Below, piece after piece: positions 1 through 9,112 of a DNA stretch of 64,000 nucleotides. The DNA is from Clostridium sp. Marseille-Q2269. Lineage in GTDB: Bacteria > Bacillota > Clostridia > Clostridiales > Clostridiaceae. Location of the stretch: contig NZ_CALSFS010000002.1 in the NCBI RefSeq assembly GCF_943736985.1, positions 372,001 to 436,000 on the forward strand, given 5' to 3'. Position numbers and translations under genes: made by a program. Every line of letters starts with the position of its first letter. Positions within the stretch are counted from its first letter, which is position 1. The notes beneath the pieces are model-generated. The model was not told where the DNA came from. It saw only the letters and a list, made by a program, of their open reading frames with translations, and ran no database searches.

Positions 1-25
1 TCTTCGACTTTTTTAAATAAATTAA

Positions 26-1249
26 TTATCTTAATAATTGTAAAACACCTTGTGGTTGTTGATTAGCTTGTGCAAGCATTGCTTGTGCAGCTTGTTGAAG
101 AATGTTATTTTTAGAGAATGTCATCATTTCATTTGCCATGTCAACGTCTCTTACTCTTGATTCAGCTGCTTGTAAGTTCTCGCTTGATGTTCCTAAATTA
201 TTTATTGTATGTTCTAATCTATTTTGGTAAGCACCAAGTTTAGATCTTTCAGTTGATACTGTGTTTATAGCATTATTTAAAACTTCTATAGCATTTGTAG
301 CATTATCATGATTTGACACATCAAGAGCACTTTCTGATTCATTAGAGTCTGTTCCATTTGTAACTCCTTCTTTTGCAGTGAAAACAACACCTGCTGCTCC
401 TGTTTTTCCTGTTCCTAAAGATATTTTTAAAGCTTCTGATCTCATATCTTCAATTGTCATTGTGAAAGCTTGACCTTTGTTTGCACCAATTTGTAATGTA
501 GCTGAGAATTCTGTGCTTGGCATGTCATCTCCTATTTTTATCTCTTTTACTCCAGCTGTTGTTACAGTTACCGTACCTGAAGATGTTGGTTGAATAGAAT
601 CTTCGTGTCCTGCTTTTTGTTTTACAGTTATACCTTTAGTACCATCCGCAACAATATCATATTTAGCTTTTAAAGTAGCATTATTACCTAATTTTGTAAC
701 TAAATCTGCTAAATCCCCAGCTCCTTTTATAGTTTCACCATCTAATGTAAAGTCTTTTGTAGCATCTGCAATTGCTACTTTATATTCTCCTGCTTTTGCT
801 GCAACTACATCAGCTGCTGTTGCTTTTTTAACTCCACCATTTAACATTTTTTGAGTATTAAATTCAGTAGTGTTTCCTACTCTGTTTATTTCAGAAGTTA
901 ATTGATTTATTTCTTTTTGTATTTGATCTCTATCTTCTGTTGTGTTTGTATCATTTGATGCTTGAGTTGCAAGTTCTCTCATTCTTTGAAGAATTGAGTG
1001 AGTTTCGTTTAATGCACCTTCTGCAGTTTGTATCATTGATATACCATCTTGAGCATTTCTTGATGCTTGATCAAGACCTCTAACTTGTGCTCTCATTTTT
1101 TCTGAGATAGCTAGTCCTGCTGCATCATCTCCAGCTCTGTTTATTCTTAAACCTGAGCTTAATTTTTCCATTGATTTTCCTGCGCTTCTTACATTACCCA
1201 TCATATTTCTATGAGCGTTCATTGCATTCATGTTATGATTGATTATCAT
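26..1249 (-). CDS. fliC: Flagellin (filament subunit)
   Basis: Structural flagellin of about 407 residues. The N-terminal D0/D1 region (starting [15 protein letters not shown], with the [21 protein letters not shown] core) and the C-terminal D1/D0 region ([30 protein letters not shown] to the LLQQPQGVLQLLR-like end) are both present. Between them, roughly residues 140-300 form a variable domain rich in Thr, Ala and Lys. I moved the start 16 codons inside the longest ORF, because an AAGGAGGAATT ribosome binding site (1254-1264) sits just before the ATG at 1249 and the protein then begins like other flagellins. The longer ORF would begin inside a leader hairpin. The termini are nearly identical to those of the protease flagellin upstream, so the two are paralogues. 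A sigma-D-type promoter lies about 170 bases upstream and a CsrA-type hairpin lies in the leader. Confidence 0.96.
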   Translation of the reverse strand: MIINHNMNAMNAHRNMMGNVRSAGKSMEKLSSGLRINRAGDDAAGLAISEKMRAQVRGLDQASRNAQDGISMIQTAEGALNETHSILQRMRELATQASNDTNTTEDRDQIQKEINQLTSEINRVGNTTEFNTQKMLNGGVKKATAADVVAAKAGEYKVAIADATKDFTLDGETIKGAGDLADLVTKLGNNATLKAKYDIVADGTKGITVKQKAGHEDSIQPTSSGTVTVTTAGVKEIKIGDDMPSTEFSATLQIGANKGQAFTMTIEDMRSEALKISLGTGKTGAAGVVFTAKEGVTNGTDSNESESALDVSNHDNATNAIEVLNNAINTVSTERSKLGAYQNRLEHTINNLGTSSENLQAAESRVRDVDMANEMMTFSKNNILQQAAQAMLAQANQQPQGVLQLLR

Positions 1250-1253
1250 TTTA

Positions 1254-1297
1254 AATTCCTCCTTGAGTTTTAAATTGAAATGAGCATCCTTGCTCAT
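1254..1297 (-). promoter_or_regulatory. Flagellin leader with paired CsrA-type sites
   Basis: The leader holds a perfect 7-bp hairpin at 1280-1297 (arms ATGAGCA/TGCTCAT) with AGGA as the loop, so it displays GCAAGGATGC. A second CAAGGAGG overlaps the Shine-Dalgarno (around 1258-1265). The two GGA motifs are about 27 nt apart. CsrA of Bacillus binds the hag leader at a GGA hairpin plus an SD-overlapping site. That CsrA does the same here is inference, supported by csrA and fliW at 7418-8067 and by the same arrangement in the second flagellin gene. Confidence 0.72.
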
Positions 1298-1426
1298 TTT
1301 TTTATTTTAAGCATATAGCTTAATTGCAATTTCTTTGTTCATATTATAATACTATATTAAAACATAACTCTTAGATATGATTAAAATATAATATTTATAA
1401 ATTAGTTTATACTAATCATATTTTTT

Positions 1427-1453
1427 ATATCGGAATATAAAAACAATACTTTA
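1427..1453 (-). promoter_or_regulatory. Sigma-D (sigma-28) promoter of fliC
   Basis: On the minus strand TAAA (1453-1450) is followed after 16 bases by CCGATAT (1433-1427), a near-consensus flagellar sigma-D promoter. Transcription would start near 1420, giving a leader of about 170 nt. The same 16-base spacing recurs in the two other candidate sigma-D promoters of this window. Confidence 0.82.
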
Positions 1454-1824
1454 TATTTAAACTGAAATTTCTTATATATTTTTAAAATACCTAAAACATT
1501 GTGTTCATAAATTAATTCATATTAAATACCCTTTATATATAACCTTAAATTTCTCATATGCTTTTTAATATCTAAAATATTATATTTTTAATATAATTAT
1601 AATATGATAAATTACTTTAAATTAAATACATTATATATATCGATATATCACTATAATACTTTACATTAAAATTAAAAAATTTTACATAAATGTATTAAAA
1701 TTTATATGCTAAATTCCATATACTAAACTACCCAAACTCTACAAATATTTAAAACAAAGCAACTTCTCTTTTTAATTCAAGTTAAAAAGATTAATTAAAT
1801 AAATTTTAAAATCTATAAATTTAT
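1454..1824. other. AT-rich spacer between the two flagellin genes
   Basis: No ORF with a ribosome binding site was seen. A 9-bp AT-rich hairpin (arms TCTTTTTAA/TTAAAAAGA, 1767-1790) lies just downstream of the protease flagellin. It could be a weak terminator, but it lacks a clear U-run after the stem. Nothing else stands out. Confidence 0.4.
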
Positions 1825-3660
1825 TTATCTCAATAATTGAAGTATTCCTTGTGGTTGTTGATTAGCTTGTGCAAGCATTGCTTGTGCAGCTTGTTGAAGA
1901 ATATTATTTTTAGAGAATGTCATCATTTCTTGTGCCATATCAACATCTCTTATTCTACTTTCAGATGCTTGTAAGTTTTCACTTGATGTTCCTAAATTGT
2001 TTATTGTATGTTCTAATCTATTTTGGTAAGCACCAAGCTTTGCTCTTTCTGAGGATACCTTATTTATAGCATTGTTTATTATATCTATTGCATTGGTTCC
2101 ATTTTCATGATTTGATAAATCTAATGCGCTTTCAATCTGATTATTATCATTTCCATTTGTAACTTCTGCTTTAGTAGTAAAGGCTCCCCCTACAATGCCT
2201 GCTCCTTTTTGAGATATTCCTAAAGATTCTGCCCTCATATCTCCAATTAACATACTAAATGCTTGTCCTTTATTCGCACCTATTTGTAGATTTATTCCTT
2301 TTAATCTTGATGGATCATCCCATTCTATTTCAAAACCTGCTAAATTTTCTATGCCTACTGGAAGATTTCCTACATTACTCACTTCTTTAATGATATCTTG
2401 TGCACTTATTTCATTTGCTCCACCACTATCTTTTCCAAGAACTGATCCTGTATCCACATTGGTTAAGTCCACATCTGCTTCTGTTTTCATAGTAGCTATA
2501 TCTTTTACTGCTGCTTTAAATTTAGCTATAAAATCTGCTACATCATTAAATTTAGTTACTGTTGCTTTAGTAACATCTTGTAGTGCATCACTTAATGTTT
2601 TGTCTTGATTATTAAGATCCTTTAAATAATCAAATATAGCTTTAATTCCTCCTGCAGCATCAAGTTGTTTATCTAAATACCTAACCGCTAAGTAAGCTGC
2701 AGAGTATTCGTCACTTCCAGCATTTTGAGGCCAATTTATACCATTTCCTATTTTAGCTACTACAGCAGCTACACTTCCTAGTGATTTTATACTTTGATCC
2801 AATCTTTCATCTGCACCATGCACAAATTCTGCTGTACCTTCTTTAAACCAAGTTTCCAGTTCTCCAAAGTTCATAGTCTGAGACATTATAGCATGAGTAA
2901 GCTCATGAGCTATAATTCTGTCATTATAAACTGGACCCTTTCCACCATCTTTGTTTGTATTTAGATTTAAAGGTTTCATAGCATCCATGTTTATATGTAA
3001 CTCTAACAAAGCTCCCTTTCCTGTTAGTCCAGTTGGACTTGTAGGATCTTTTACATAAGATGCATTTACAAGAGCTGCTGTATTTCCTAATCCTTCATCT
3101 AATACTACTTTTATTTTAGTGCCATTGGGAACTTTTATTCCATAACTATCTTCTACAAGTTTAGACCCTCCTTGAATCCACCAACTTTTTAATGCTTTTA
3201 GCACATCTTCTTTTTCTTGTTTAGTTGATGATCCTGATCCTAAAGATCCATCTAGCACCTTTTGTGTGTTGAATTCAGTTGTATTTCCTATTCTGTTTAT
3301 TTCTGAAGTCAATTGATTAATTTCTTTTTGTATTTGTTGCCTATCCTCTTTTGTATTTGTATCATTTGCCCCTTGAGTTGCAAGTTCTCTCATCCTTTGA
3401 AGTATTGAATGAGTTTCGTTTAATGCACCTTCTGCTGTCTGTATCATTGAAATACCATCTTGTGCATTTCTTGATGCTTGATCAAGCCCCCTAACTTGTG
3501 CTCTCATTTTTTCTGATATAGCAAGTCCTGCCGCATCATCCCCAGCTCTGTTTATTCGAAGTCCTGAACTTAATTTTTCCATGGATTTTCCTGCGCTTCT
3601 TACGTTGCTCATCATATTTCTGTGAGCATTCATTGCATTCATGTTGTGATTGATTATCAT
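1825..3660 (-). CDS. Protease flagellin (flagellinolysin type)
   Basis: A 611-residue flagellin whose variable domain is replaced by a zinc metalloprotease. Residues 1 to about 140 and about 455-611 are flagellin D0/D1 halves, almost identical to those of the neighbouring fliC. The insert contains HELTH at residues 252-256 and WFKEGTAEF at 271-279. HExxH followed by EGTAEF is the gluzincin pattern of clostridial collagenases (family M9), so H252 and H256 are probable zinc ligands, E253 the catalytic base and E274 the third ligand by analogy. Proteolytic flagellins of this architecture (flagellinolysins) are described from Clostridium haemolyticum and relatives, where they polymerise into filaments and display proteolytic activity. 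The start is supported by AAGGAGGAATT just upstream. Substrate and activity here are not shown by sequence. Confidence 0.93.
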   Translation of the reverse strand: MIINHNMNAMNAHRNMMSNVRSAGKSMEKLSSGLRINRAGDDAAGLAISEKMRAQVRGLDQASRNAQDGISMIQTAEGALNETHSILQRMRELATQGANDTNTKEDRQQIQKEINQLTSEINRIGNTTEFNTQKVLDGSLGSGSSTKQEKEDVLKALKSWWIQGGSKLVEDSYGIKVPNGTKIKVVLDEGLGNTAALVNASYVKDPTSPTGLTGKGALLELHINMDAMKPLNLNTNKDGGKGPVYNDRIIAHELTHAIMSQTMNFGELETWFKEGTAEFVHGADERLDQSIKSLGSVAAVVAKIGNGINWPQNAGSDEYSAAYLAVRYLDKQLDAAGGIKAIFDYLKDLNNQDKTLSDALQDVTKATVTKFNDVADFIAKFKAAVKDIATMKTEADVDLTNVDTGSVLGKDSGGANEISAQDIIKEVSNVGNLPVGIENLAGFEIEWDDPSRLKGINLQIGANKGQAFSMLIGDMRAESLGISQKGAGIVGGAFTTKAEVTNGNDNNQIESALDLSNHENGTNAIDIINNAINKVSSERAKLGAYQNRLEHTINNLGTSSENLQASESRIRDVDMAQEMMTFSKNNILQQAAQAMLAQANQQPQGILQLLR

Positions 3661-3667
3661 TTTAATT

Positions 3668-3697
3668 CCTCCTTGAATTTAGTAAGCATCCTTGCTT
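3668..3697 (-). promoter_or_regulatory. Protease-flagellin leader with paired CsrA-type sites
   Basis: A 5-bp hairpin at 3684-3697 (AAGCA/TGCTT) again has AGGA as its loop, displaying GCAAGGATGC. TTCAAGGAGG overlaps the Shine-Dalgarno at about 3668-3675, and the two GGA motifs are 19 nt apart. The hairpin differs in stem length and flanks from that of fliC but keeps the loop, which suggests selection on the loop. Confidence 0.68.
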
Positions 3698-3729
3698 TTT
3701 TTGTGCTTTTATTACTTTTTTATACAATA

Positions 3730-3756
3730 TTATCGTTTATCTTTATGCTTATCTTA
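3730..3756 (-). promoter_or_regulatory. Probable sigma-D promoter of the protease flagellin
   Basis: On the minus strand TAAG (3756-3753), then 16 bases, then ACGATAA (3736-3730). It deviates from TAAA/CCGATAT at two or three positions but has the same spacing as the fliC promoter. It lies between the upstream terminator and the gene, giving a leader of about 65 nt. Confidence 0.55.
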
Positions 3757-3814
3757 ATGATTTTTATTTATTTTTATTTTATAATAAAATATTTTTATAA
3801 TAAAATAAAAAAGA

Positions 3815-3855
3815 ACCTATAAACTACACACTTTTTTAGTGTCCAATCTATAGGT
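3815..3855 (-). terminator. Terminator of the flgM-to-fliT operon
   Basis: An 18-bp, nearly complete stem (outer pairs ACCTATA/TATAGGT, inner ACACT/AGTGT, with a few G-U pairs and one mismatch) closes on a loop of six A. On the minus strand it is followed by TTCTTTTTTATTT. It separates the fliD-side operon from the flagellin promoter. Confidence 0.85.
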
Positions 3856-3961
3856 ACCATACTACCCTTTATATATGATCTCTTTTTATTATTAAAACTT
3901 ATATGATTTTAAATATAAAATAGTAAATTTAATGAGCCATTAATAAATATCCTAATATACC

Positions 3962-4303
3962 TTATATTTTCTTACTAAATATAGCACAACCACCATATAT
4001 ATCTTTATTATATATTCTGCTTGCATTTCTTTTAAGTGCGTATTTTTTTATTTCTTTTTTATACTCTTCTTTTTTTGTTTTCATTAAAATTCCAAAGTCT
4101 TCATTGCATTTTATGATATCTAATTCTTTTACTAGATTCTCAAATTCTTCTTTTTTATATTGAAGTTTATTTATGCTTTCTATTAAGCGTTGTCTATCAT
4201 TCATTAATCTGTCTATGTCATCATAATTTTCTTTGTTTAAATTGTCTATAAGGTTTAAAGTTATTTCTTTAAACTCTTTCAAATATATATCTAAACATTC
4301 CAT
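3962..4303 (-). CDS. FliT-like flagellar protein
   Basis: A 113-residue, highly charged, mostly helical protein with coiled-coil character (residues about 5-85) and no membrane segment. It is the last gene of the operon, 17 bases after fliD. In enterobacteria the gene after fliD and fliS is fliT, an export chaperone for the cap protein FliD; small helical proteins occupy this place in many clostridia. Assignment rests on position, size and helicity rather than on a diagnostic motif. The last 15 or so residues are Gly/Ser/Lys rich and of unknown meaning. RBS: GGAGAACAT. Confidence 0.55.
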   Translation of the reverse strand: MECLDIYLKEFKEITLNLIDNLNKENYDDIDRLMNDRQRLIESINKLQYKKEEFENLVKELDIIKCNEDFGILMKTKKEEYKKEIKKYALKRNASRIYNKDIYGGCAIFSKKI

Positions 4304-4320
4304 GTTATGTTCTCCTTACT

Positions 4321-6258
4321 TTACATTGTTCCTCCACCAAATTGTTGAGAAAGCCATGCCATTTGTGAATTATAGTTATTCATAACACTTTCAAGCCTTG
4401 AAAATTTCATATATAGTTGTTCTTGTTTATCTTTCATCTTTTCTTCAAGACTCTTTATTACTTTATCTTTTCTATATATTTGATCCGGAATGCTGTCCCC
4501 TCCTGCTGTTCCAGAATAACTTTTATCCTCTTGCTTATTAGCATATTTAGTAAGTATAGCATCATTTAGTACACTTCCAGGTTTCCCAATATTATCTTGT
4601 AATATATTATTTATTCTTTGAAATATTCCAGAATTATTATAAATTATTTCTTTTTGTTCCTTTAGGGTTTTCTTACTATCTTCTTCTGTAAGTTCATAGG
4701 TTTTATTAAACAATTCAAAAACATCTTCTGGTCTTTCCTTTAGGGCTTTTTTTAATTTTTCTTCTCCCCCTAAAGTAAACTTAATTTGTCCATACTCTTT
4801 TAAAGAACTACTTGTATCAAGTCCTAAATCTTTTCTATTAAATGACATAGGTGAGTTTTCAATTTTATCAAAAAATCCTCCTCTTAAATCTCTAAGCATT
4901 CTTTGTAAGTTATCATCATTTTTTAATATTCCTTCTTTAGCTTTTTCCTCCCAGGCCTTTATTTGATCTTCTGTCATGTCTTTTTTTTGTTCTTCTGTTA
5001 ATGGCTTATAATCATACTGTCTTCTTTGAGAAATTTTATCTTGTATATTTCCTACCAATTTGTTATATTTTTCTCTAAATTCATTTATTCTATTAAAGGT
5101 TTTATCTATATCTCTGGTTACACTTATTTTAACTTCTGACGGTGTTTTAGATGATATTGTATAAGTAACTCCAGACATTTCTATAACATTACTTTCTGAT
5201 ATTGTGGATATGACAGTTCCTTCTGGATCTGTAACTTTTACTGATGCACTCTCCCCCATGTTAAATCCAGTATCCTCTACCATTCCGAAAGAATCTAAAA
5301 CATTCTTATCTCCTGTAATTTTTATTTGTTGAGAACTTCCCGTTTTTGATGTTGATATGCTGAATTTTCCTGTATAGGAATCAAATCCTGCTATAACTTT
5401 TCCGTTTAAATCTTCATCTTGTTTTATTTTATCTATAACATCTTCTATACTATCATCCGTATCTACATGAATAGCTTTATTTATCTCTTTTCCTGTTTCG
5501 TTTTTATATGTTATTGTAAAATCACCATTTGAACCTAATTTTTCAGAGGATGATACACTTTTTATCCTTCCACTTAAATTTGGATCTATAGAAGTTCCAT
5601 CTATAGTCACACTATTAGAGGTTAAATTATTAAATTTTATATATTCTTTCCCATCTTGCTTTATATAAGATACTGAAACTTTTCCTGCCAAATTTGAATT
5701 ACTACTTATTTGATTATTTAAATACGCTGCCACATCTGATGTATTTTCAATTTCAGTTGGATTGGTTTGTGTTGATTTAGATGGTATTGTTATATTTTCA
5801 CCATTTATTTTTATAGTTTTACTAGCCAAATTTAAAACATCATTAACTTCTACTTGTGTATTTAAAGTTCTTCCCTGTTTTAGAGCACTTTTAGCAACTC
5901 TTGAAATTTGTATACTATAAGTTCCTTCCTTGGCACCTTTACCAGCCACTGCTTTTACATAACCTTGGTCTTGGTCAGAAATTTTAGTATTAAAGTCAAA
6001 AAAATTACTAGATTTCAGCATAGAATTTTCTTTTAAAATATCAAAATATGAGTTTTGAACTTCTTTTGCCTCTGATATTATTTTTTGGTATATATCTTGT
6101 TTCCAAGTTAATATCTGTTTATCTTGCTCAACTCTATTTATTTTAATTTTATCTACCTCTAACATTTTCTTAATTGTACCATCTACATCAAGTCCTGACG
6201 CCATTCCTGTAATTCTTAATCTATTACTTGCACTTACTCCTAATAAATCATTACCCAT
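4321..6258 (-). CDS. fliD: Flagellar cap protein FliD
   Basis: Filament cap (hook-associated protein 2), 645 residues, exported through the filament to chaperone flagellin insertion at the tip. The N-terminus carries the FliD pattern RITGMASGLDVDGTIKKML, and the first 100 residues match the FliD N-terminal helical domain. The centre is a long beta-rich variable region. The C-terminal 200 residues return to helix, ending near YMKFSRLESVMNNYNSQMAWLSQQFGG, as in FliD proteins. It is larger than many FliD proteins because of the expanded middle. It lies 12 bases after fliS and 17 before the FliT-like gene. RBS AAAGGGGTG precedes the ATG. Confidence 0.95.
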   Translation of the reverse strand: MGNDLLGVSASNRLRITGMASGLDVDGTIKKMLEVDKIKINRVEQDKQILTWKQDIYQKIISEAKEVQNSYFDILKENSMLKSSNFFDFNTKISDQDQGYVKAVAGKGAKEGTYSIQISRVAKSALKQGRTLNTQVEVNDVLNLASKTIKINGENITIPSKSTQTNPTEIENTSDVAAYLNNQISSNSNLAGKVSVSYIKQDGKEYIKFNNLTSNSVTIDGTSIDPNLSGRIKSVSSSEKLGSNGDFTITYKNETGKEINKAIHVDTDDSIEDVIDKIKQDEDLNGKVIAGFDSYTGKFSISTSKTGSSQQIKITGDKNVLDSFGMVEDTGFNMGESASVKVTDPEGTVISTISESNVIEMSGVTYTISSKTPSEVKISVTRDIDKTFNRINEFREKYNKLVGNIQDKISQRRQYDYKPLTEEQKKDMTEDQIKAWEEKAKEGILKNDDNLQRMLRDLRGGFFDKIENSPMSFNRKDLGLDTSSSLKEYGQIKFTLGGEEKLKKALKERPEDVFELFNKTYELTEEDSKKTLKEQKEIIYNNSGIFQRINNILQDNIGKPGSVLNDAILTKYANKQEDKSYSGTAGGDSIPDQIYRKDKVIKSLEEKMKDKQEQLYMKFSRLESVMNNYNSQMAWLSQQFGGGTM

Positions 6259-6270
6259 AATTACACCCCT

Positions 6271-6657
6271 TTATTTACTTTCTTTAGATAATCTATAAGC
6301 TTGGTACCATGTATCCCTTATATCTTCTATTAATGGAATAACTTCATCCACTATATCTATATCCTTTTTTACATTAGCATCTCCAAGCCTTCTAACTATA
6401 AATTCGTAAATTGACATAAGCTGTTCTCCCCAAGTTCCTGCCTGGGTTACATCTAAAGTAGTCATTAATTCATAAAATATATCCTGAGTTTTTATTAAGT
6501 TTTCATGAACCTTTACTACATCTTTATCTAAAATAGCTTGTCTTGCTATCTTAGAAAATTTTGCAGCCCCATCCACTAGCATTAAAAGCAGTTGATCCTT
6601 TGAAGCAAAATTAACACTGTTATTTTTATAAGTATTGTATGCATTAGCTGTATACAT
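6271..6657 (-). CDS. fliS: Flagellin export chaperone FliS
   Basis: A cytoplasmic chaperone of 128 residues that binds the C-terminus of flagellin and prevents early polymerisation; in Bacillus it also strengthens the FliW-flagellin interaction. It shows the family pattern YxxNSVNFASKDQLLLMLVDGAAKF near the N-terminus and the helical-bundle body. A longer ORF begins at a GTG at 6666, but AGGAAGG then lies almost on the start. The ATG at 6657 has the correct spacing of 8 bases and the usual MYTANAYNTYKNN-type start. Confidence 0.94.
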   Translation of the reverse strand: MYTANAYNTYKNNSVNFASKDQLLLMLVDGAAKFSKIARQAILDKDVVKVHENLIKTQDIFYELMTTLDVTQAGTWGEQLMSIYEFIVRRLGDANVKKDIDIVDEVIPLIEDIRDTWYQAYRLSKESK

Positions 6658-6693
6658 TAAATACACCTTCCTCTTATATTGGAAAATTGAAAA

Positions 6694-6993
6694 TTATTTT
6701 TTTGCATCTATTATAGTTCCTACTATGATTGGTTTTCCTTCCATTTCTTCTTTTGTAGCTTCTATATCCAAGTTTTCACTTTTAACATATTTTGTTGCTT
6801 TTACTTTTATATTTTTGTTCTTATTTTCTCTTTGCTTTTTTAGTTGTTCATAGAAGCTTTTATCCTTTGAATTATTATCTCTGTGTTGTTTATTTATGGT
6901 TATATTTTTTTTCGAATGAACTTTCCCCTCTTTGGTTTGTTCTTTAATTCTATCTCTTACTTGTAAATCTATTTTATTTAATTTAAATTCCAT
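6694..6993 (-). CDS. Unknown 99-residue protein of the flagellar operon
   Basis: A small, very basic and Asn/Lys-rich soluble protein (start MEFKLNKIDLQVRDRIKEQ). It has no membrane segment, cysteines or motif I recognise. The middle (about residues 20-70) is low in complexity and probably disordered; the last 25 residues look like a small folded tail (EEMEGKPIIVGTIIDAKK). It has an AAGGTGG ribosome binding site and sits between flaG and fliS, so it is probably co-transcribed with them. A role in filament assembly or its timing is only inferred from position. Confidence 0.7.
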   Translation of the reverse strand: MEFKLNKIDLQVRDRIKEQTKEGKVHSKKNITINKQHRDNNSKDKSFYEQLKKQRENKNKNIKVKATKYVKSENLDIEATKEEMEGKPIIVGTIIDAKK

Positions 6994-7045
6994 AAATACA
7001 CCACCTTGTAAAATTTAAAATAATGTGATTTTCCATTTAGAAATA

Positions 7046-7402
7046 CTATGCTTTCTCATCTATTAATACTCCGGCCATTTCACATAGTTTTGCTACCATA
7101 TCAATTATTTTTCTAGGTGGTATCTCTTTTATTACTTCCTGTGTTTTGTTATCTATTAATCTTATGGTTAAGTCTCTGAATTTACCATATATTTCATATT
7201 CTAATCGTATATCTTTTTCCTCTAATAATTTGTTTAATTTATCCACAGAATCTTTAACATGTTCTGTACTCACTTTATCTAAATTATTATCGCTATCACT
7301 TAATTTTACATTTTCAGAATTTATATCCGAATCTGTGCCCATAACTATATTTTCAAGATTGTCTAATTGCGGTCTTCCTTGACCTATAACTTTTACTTCC
7401 AT
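7046..7402 (-). CDS. flaG: FlaG-family protein
   Basis: 118 residues. The C-terminal 75 residues match the FlaG family: an amphipathic helix (KDSVDKLNKLLEEKDIRLEYEIYGK) followed by RDLTIRLIDNKTQEVIKEIPPRKIIDMVAKLCEMAGVLID with the typical EIPP motif. The N-terminal 40 residues are acidic and Ser/Asn rich. In other bacteria FlaG affects filament length. It lies 15 bases downstream of csrA in the fliW-csrA-flaG-fliS-fliD order common to clostridia. Confidence 0.88.
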   Translation of the reverse strand: MEVKVIGQGRPQLDNLENIVMGTDSDINSENVKLSDSDNNLDKVSTEHVKDSVDKLNKLLEEKDIRLEYEIYGKFRDLTIRLIDNKTQEVIKEIPPRKIIDMVAKLCEMAGVLIDEKA

Positions 7403-7417
7403 GTGTTACACTTCCTT

Positions 7418-7636
7418 TTATTTATTTTTTAAATCTTTTAAAATAGAAGGATTAAAATTAGTAGCTTTTTTATTTTCTTCCTGAATTTCATTATAAAGCT
7501 CTTTTCTTAGTATAGTTAATTTTTTAGGGGCATCTATAGCTAATTTTGCAGAACCATCATCTAATTTGACCACAGTTATTTCTATGTCGTCTCCTATTAA
7601 GATAGATTCTCCTTTTTTTCTAGTTATAACTAGCAT
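7418..7636 (-). CDS. csrA: Translational regulator CsrA
   Basis: An RNA-binding homodimer of 72 residues that represses translation by binding GGA motifs near ribosome binding sites. The core [23 protein letters not shown] is canonical; Arg at position 44 (TILRKEL) matches the RNA-contact arginine of CsrA. It overlaps the end of fliW by 7 bases, so the two are translationally coupled. In Bacillus and Campylobacter FliW sequesters CsrA until flagellin drains FliW. Both flagellin leaders of this window carry CsrA-type hairpins, which makes flagellin the evident target. RBS GGAGGAAACTC. Confidence 0.97.
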   Translation of the reverse strand: MLVITRKKGESILIGDDIEITVVKLDDGSAKLAIDAPKKLTILRKELYNEIQEENKKATNFNPSILKDLKNK

Positions 7637-8067
7637 TGAGTTTCCTCCTTAAATAGTGGATATTTTATAGAATATTTATCACTATTTATTATTATTTGTT
7701 CCCCTATATTTTCTTTTATATTTATAATAATTGGCGCTCTTAAATTTGCTGTTATTTTGTCTATATCCGAATTTAAGGTAACTGTATTTAAAACTAACAC
7801 ATCTTTTTCATTTTCTATTTTAAGATTTTTTCTTTGTTCTTCTTCTAAGTTGATCTCATAGTCTTCTTTTATATTAAAAGGAGAAGTCACTATAATACTT
7901 ATATCTTCTCTTTCTATAGAATGAAAAACTGAAAACACTTCATTATCTTCTACAGGAAACAATATAAAGTTTCTTAATTCTTCAAATCCTGGTATACCTT
8001 TTTCAAAATGGATCACATCTTTTTTTTCATAGTTTATGCACCCATAATATTTAGTATTTAAATTCAT
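7630..8067 (-). CDS. fliW: Flagellar assembly factor FliW
   Basis: A 145-residue antagonist of CsrA that also binds flagellin. It shows the FliW pattern [28 protein letters not shown] and the later [17 protein letters not shown] block. The longest ORF starts 14 codons earlier (8109), but only the ATG at 8067 has a ribosome binding site (GTGAGGTAAAT) at proper distance, and it gives the usual family length. It overlaps csrA by 7 bases. Confidence 0.95.
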   Translation of the reverse strand: MNLNTKYYGCINYEKKDVIHFEKGIPGFEELRNFILFPVEDNEVFSVFHSIEREDISIIVTSPFNIKEDYEINLEEEQRKNLKIENEKDVLVLNTVTLNSDIDKITANLRAPIIINIKENIGEQIIINSDKYSIKYPLFKEETQC

Positions 8068-8134
8068 ATTTACCTCACTTTCAATAGGAAAATTCATCAT
8101 TTTACACAAATATATTATTTGAATAACTTCTGTT

Positions 8135-9094
8135 TTATCTTAAATAATCCATAAGTGTAGGTTGTAATACTTTTGCACTCATCTGAAGAGATGATATATA
8201 TACAGATTGCAGTACTGCGTATTCCATGTTTTTTTCCACAATATCAATGTCCTCTACACTTGATAAAATTTCTGTCATATTAAAATTAGTCTCTTCATTC
8301 ATTTTTTTAGCTGAATCCATTCTATTTTGCTTAGCCCCTACTTCTGATCTTATTTTGAGTACATTATTTAAAGCTTTATCTATATTTCCTAAATCTTCAT
8401 TATATAATTTACTTACTTCTTTTTCATCGTTACTATCTAAATGAGTTACTATATCTTTTAAGACTTGTATTAAATTTACGCCTCCACCTTCTAGAATTTC
8501 TGTAGCCCCTACATTATATTCCATAATTACCCCTTCGGATATTTCAGTCTTTAAATCGGCTTGTATTTGAATATATTCATTATCACCTTTTTTTATCTCA
8601 GTCTTACCATCTTTACTCAAATATATTATTTCATTATTTCCGCCATTCTGCTGTATATTTGTAGGTTTTGCTGTAACTCTTGTGCCTGAAAATATATATT
8701 TACCATCAAATGTAGTATTTAAGCTTTGAGACATACTGCCTATAATCCCATTTATCTCGTCTTTCAAAGCTTTTCTTTCTGTTGGTCCATATCCTGGATT
8801 ACCTCCACCAAATAATTTATCTCTTATTGACCCTATTTGGTTTTCTACTTGCCCTAGTGCTGTATCCGTAACATCCAACCAATTTATTACATTATTTATA
8901 TTTTTATTATATTGCTTATTAGCATCTATACCTGTATAGAGTTGCATACTCCTTATAACTCCTGATGGATCATCAGATGGCTTAGAAAAGTTCTTACCTG
9001 AAGTAGATTGCTTTCTAATTTTATCTAGATTTTGCAAATTATTATTCATATCTGTTAAAAATGAATTTGCCATCATTCTATTTGTTATTCTCAA
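8135..9094 (-). CDS. flgL: Hook-filament junction protein FlgL
   Basis: Hook-associated protein 3, 319 residues, joining FlgK to the filament. The N-terminus [19 protein letters not shown] and the [20 protein letters not shown]-to-LMDYLR C-terminal helix are typical of FlgL. It starts at TTG (9092-9094), supported by GGGGAAGGTG seven bases upstream and by the canonical RITN start; the next ATG would remove the conserved residues. It lies 18 bases downstream of flgK. Confidence 0.95.
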   Translation of the reverse strand: MRITNRMMANSFLTDMNNNLQNLDKIRKQSTSGKNFSKPSDDPSGVIRSMQLYTGIDANKQYNKNINNVINWLDVTDTALGQVENQIGSIRDKLFGGGNPGYGPTERKALKDEINGIIGSMSQSLNTTFDGKYIFSGTRVTAKPTNIQQNGGNNEIIYLSKDGKTEIKKGDNEYIQIQADLKTEISEGVIMEYNVGATEILEGGGVNLIQVLKDIVTHLDSNDEKEVSKLYNEDLGNIDKALNNVLKIRSEVGAKQNRMDSAKKMNEETNFNMTEILSSVEDIDIVEKNMEYAVLQSVYISSLQMSAKVLQPTLMDYLR

Positions 9095-9112
9095 AACTTA
9101 ACACCTTCCCCT

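Noticed and set aside
1250-1297. Extension of fliC by 16 codons to an ATG at 1297.
   Set aside because: That ATG is part of the leader hairpin, has no Shine-Dalgarno, and the following ATG starts a canonical flagellin after GGAGG.
1298-1824. CRISPR-like or tandem repeats in the AT-rich flagellin spacer.
   Set aside because: The repeated short AT words are irregular in spacing and sequence; no true repeat-spacer structure.
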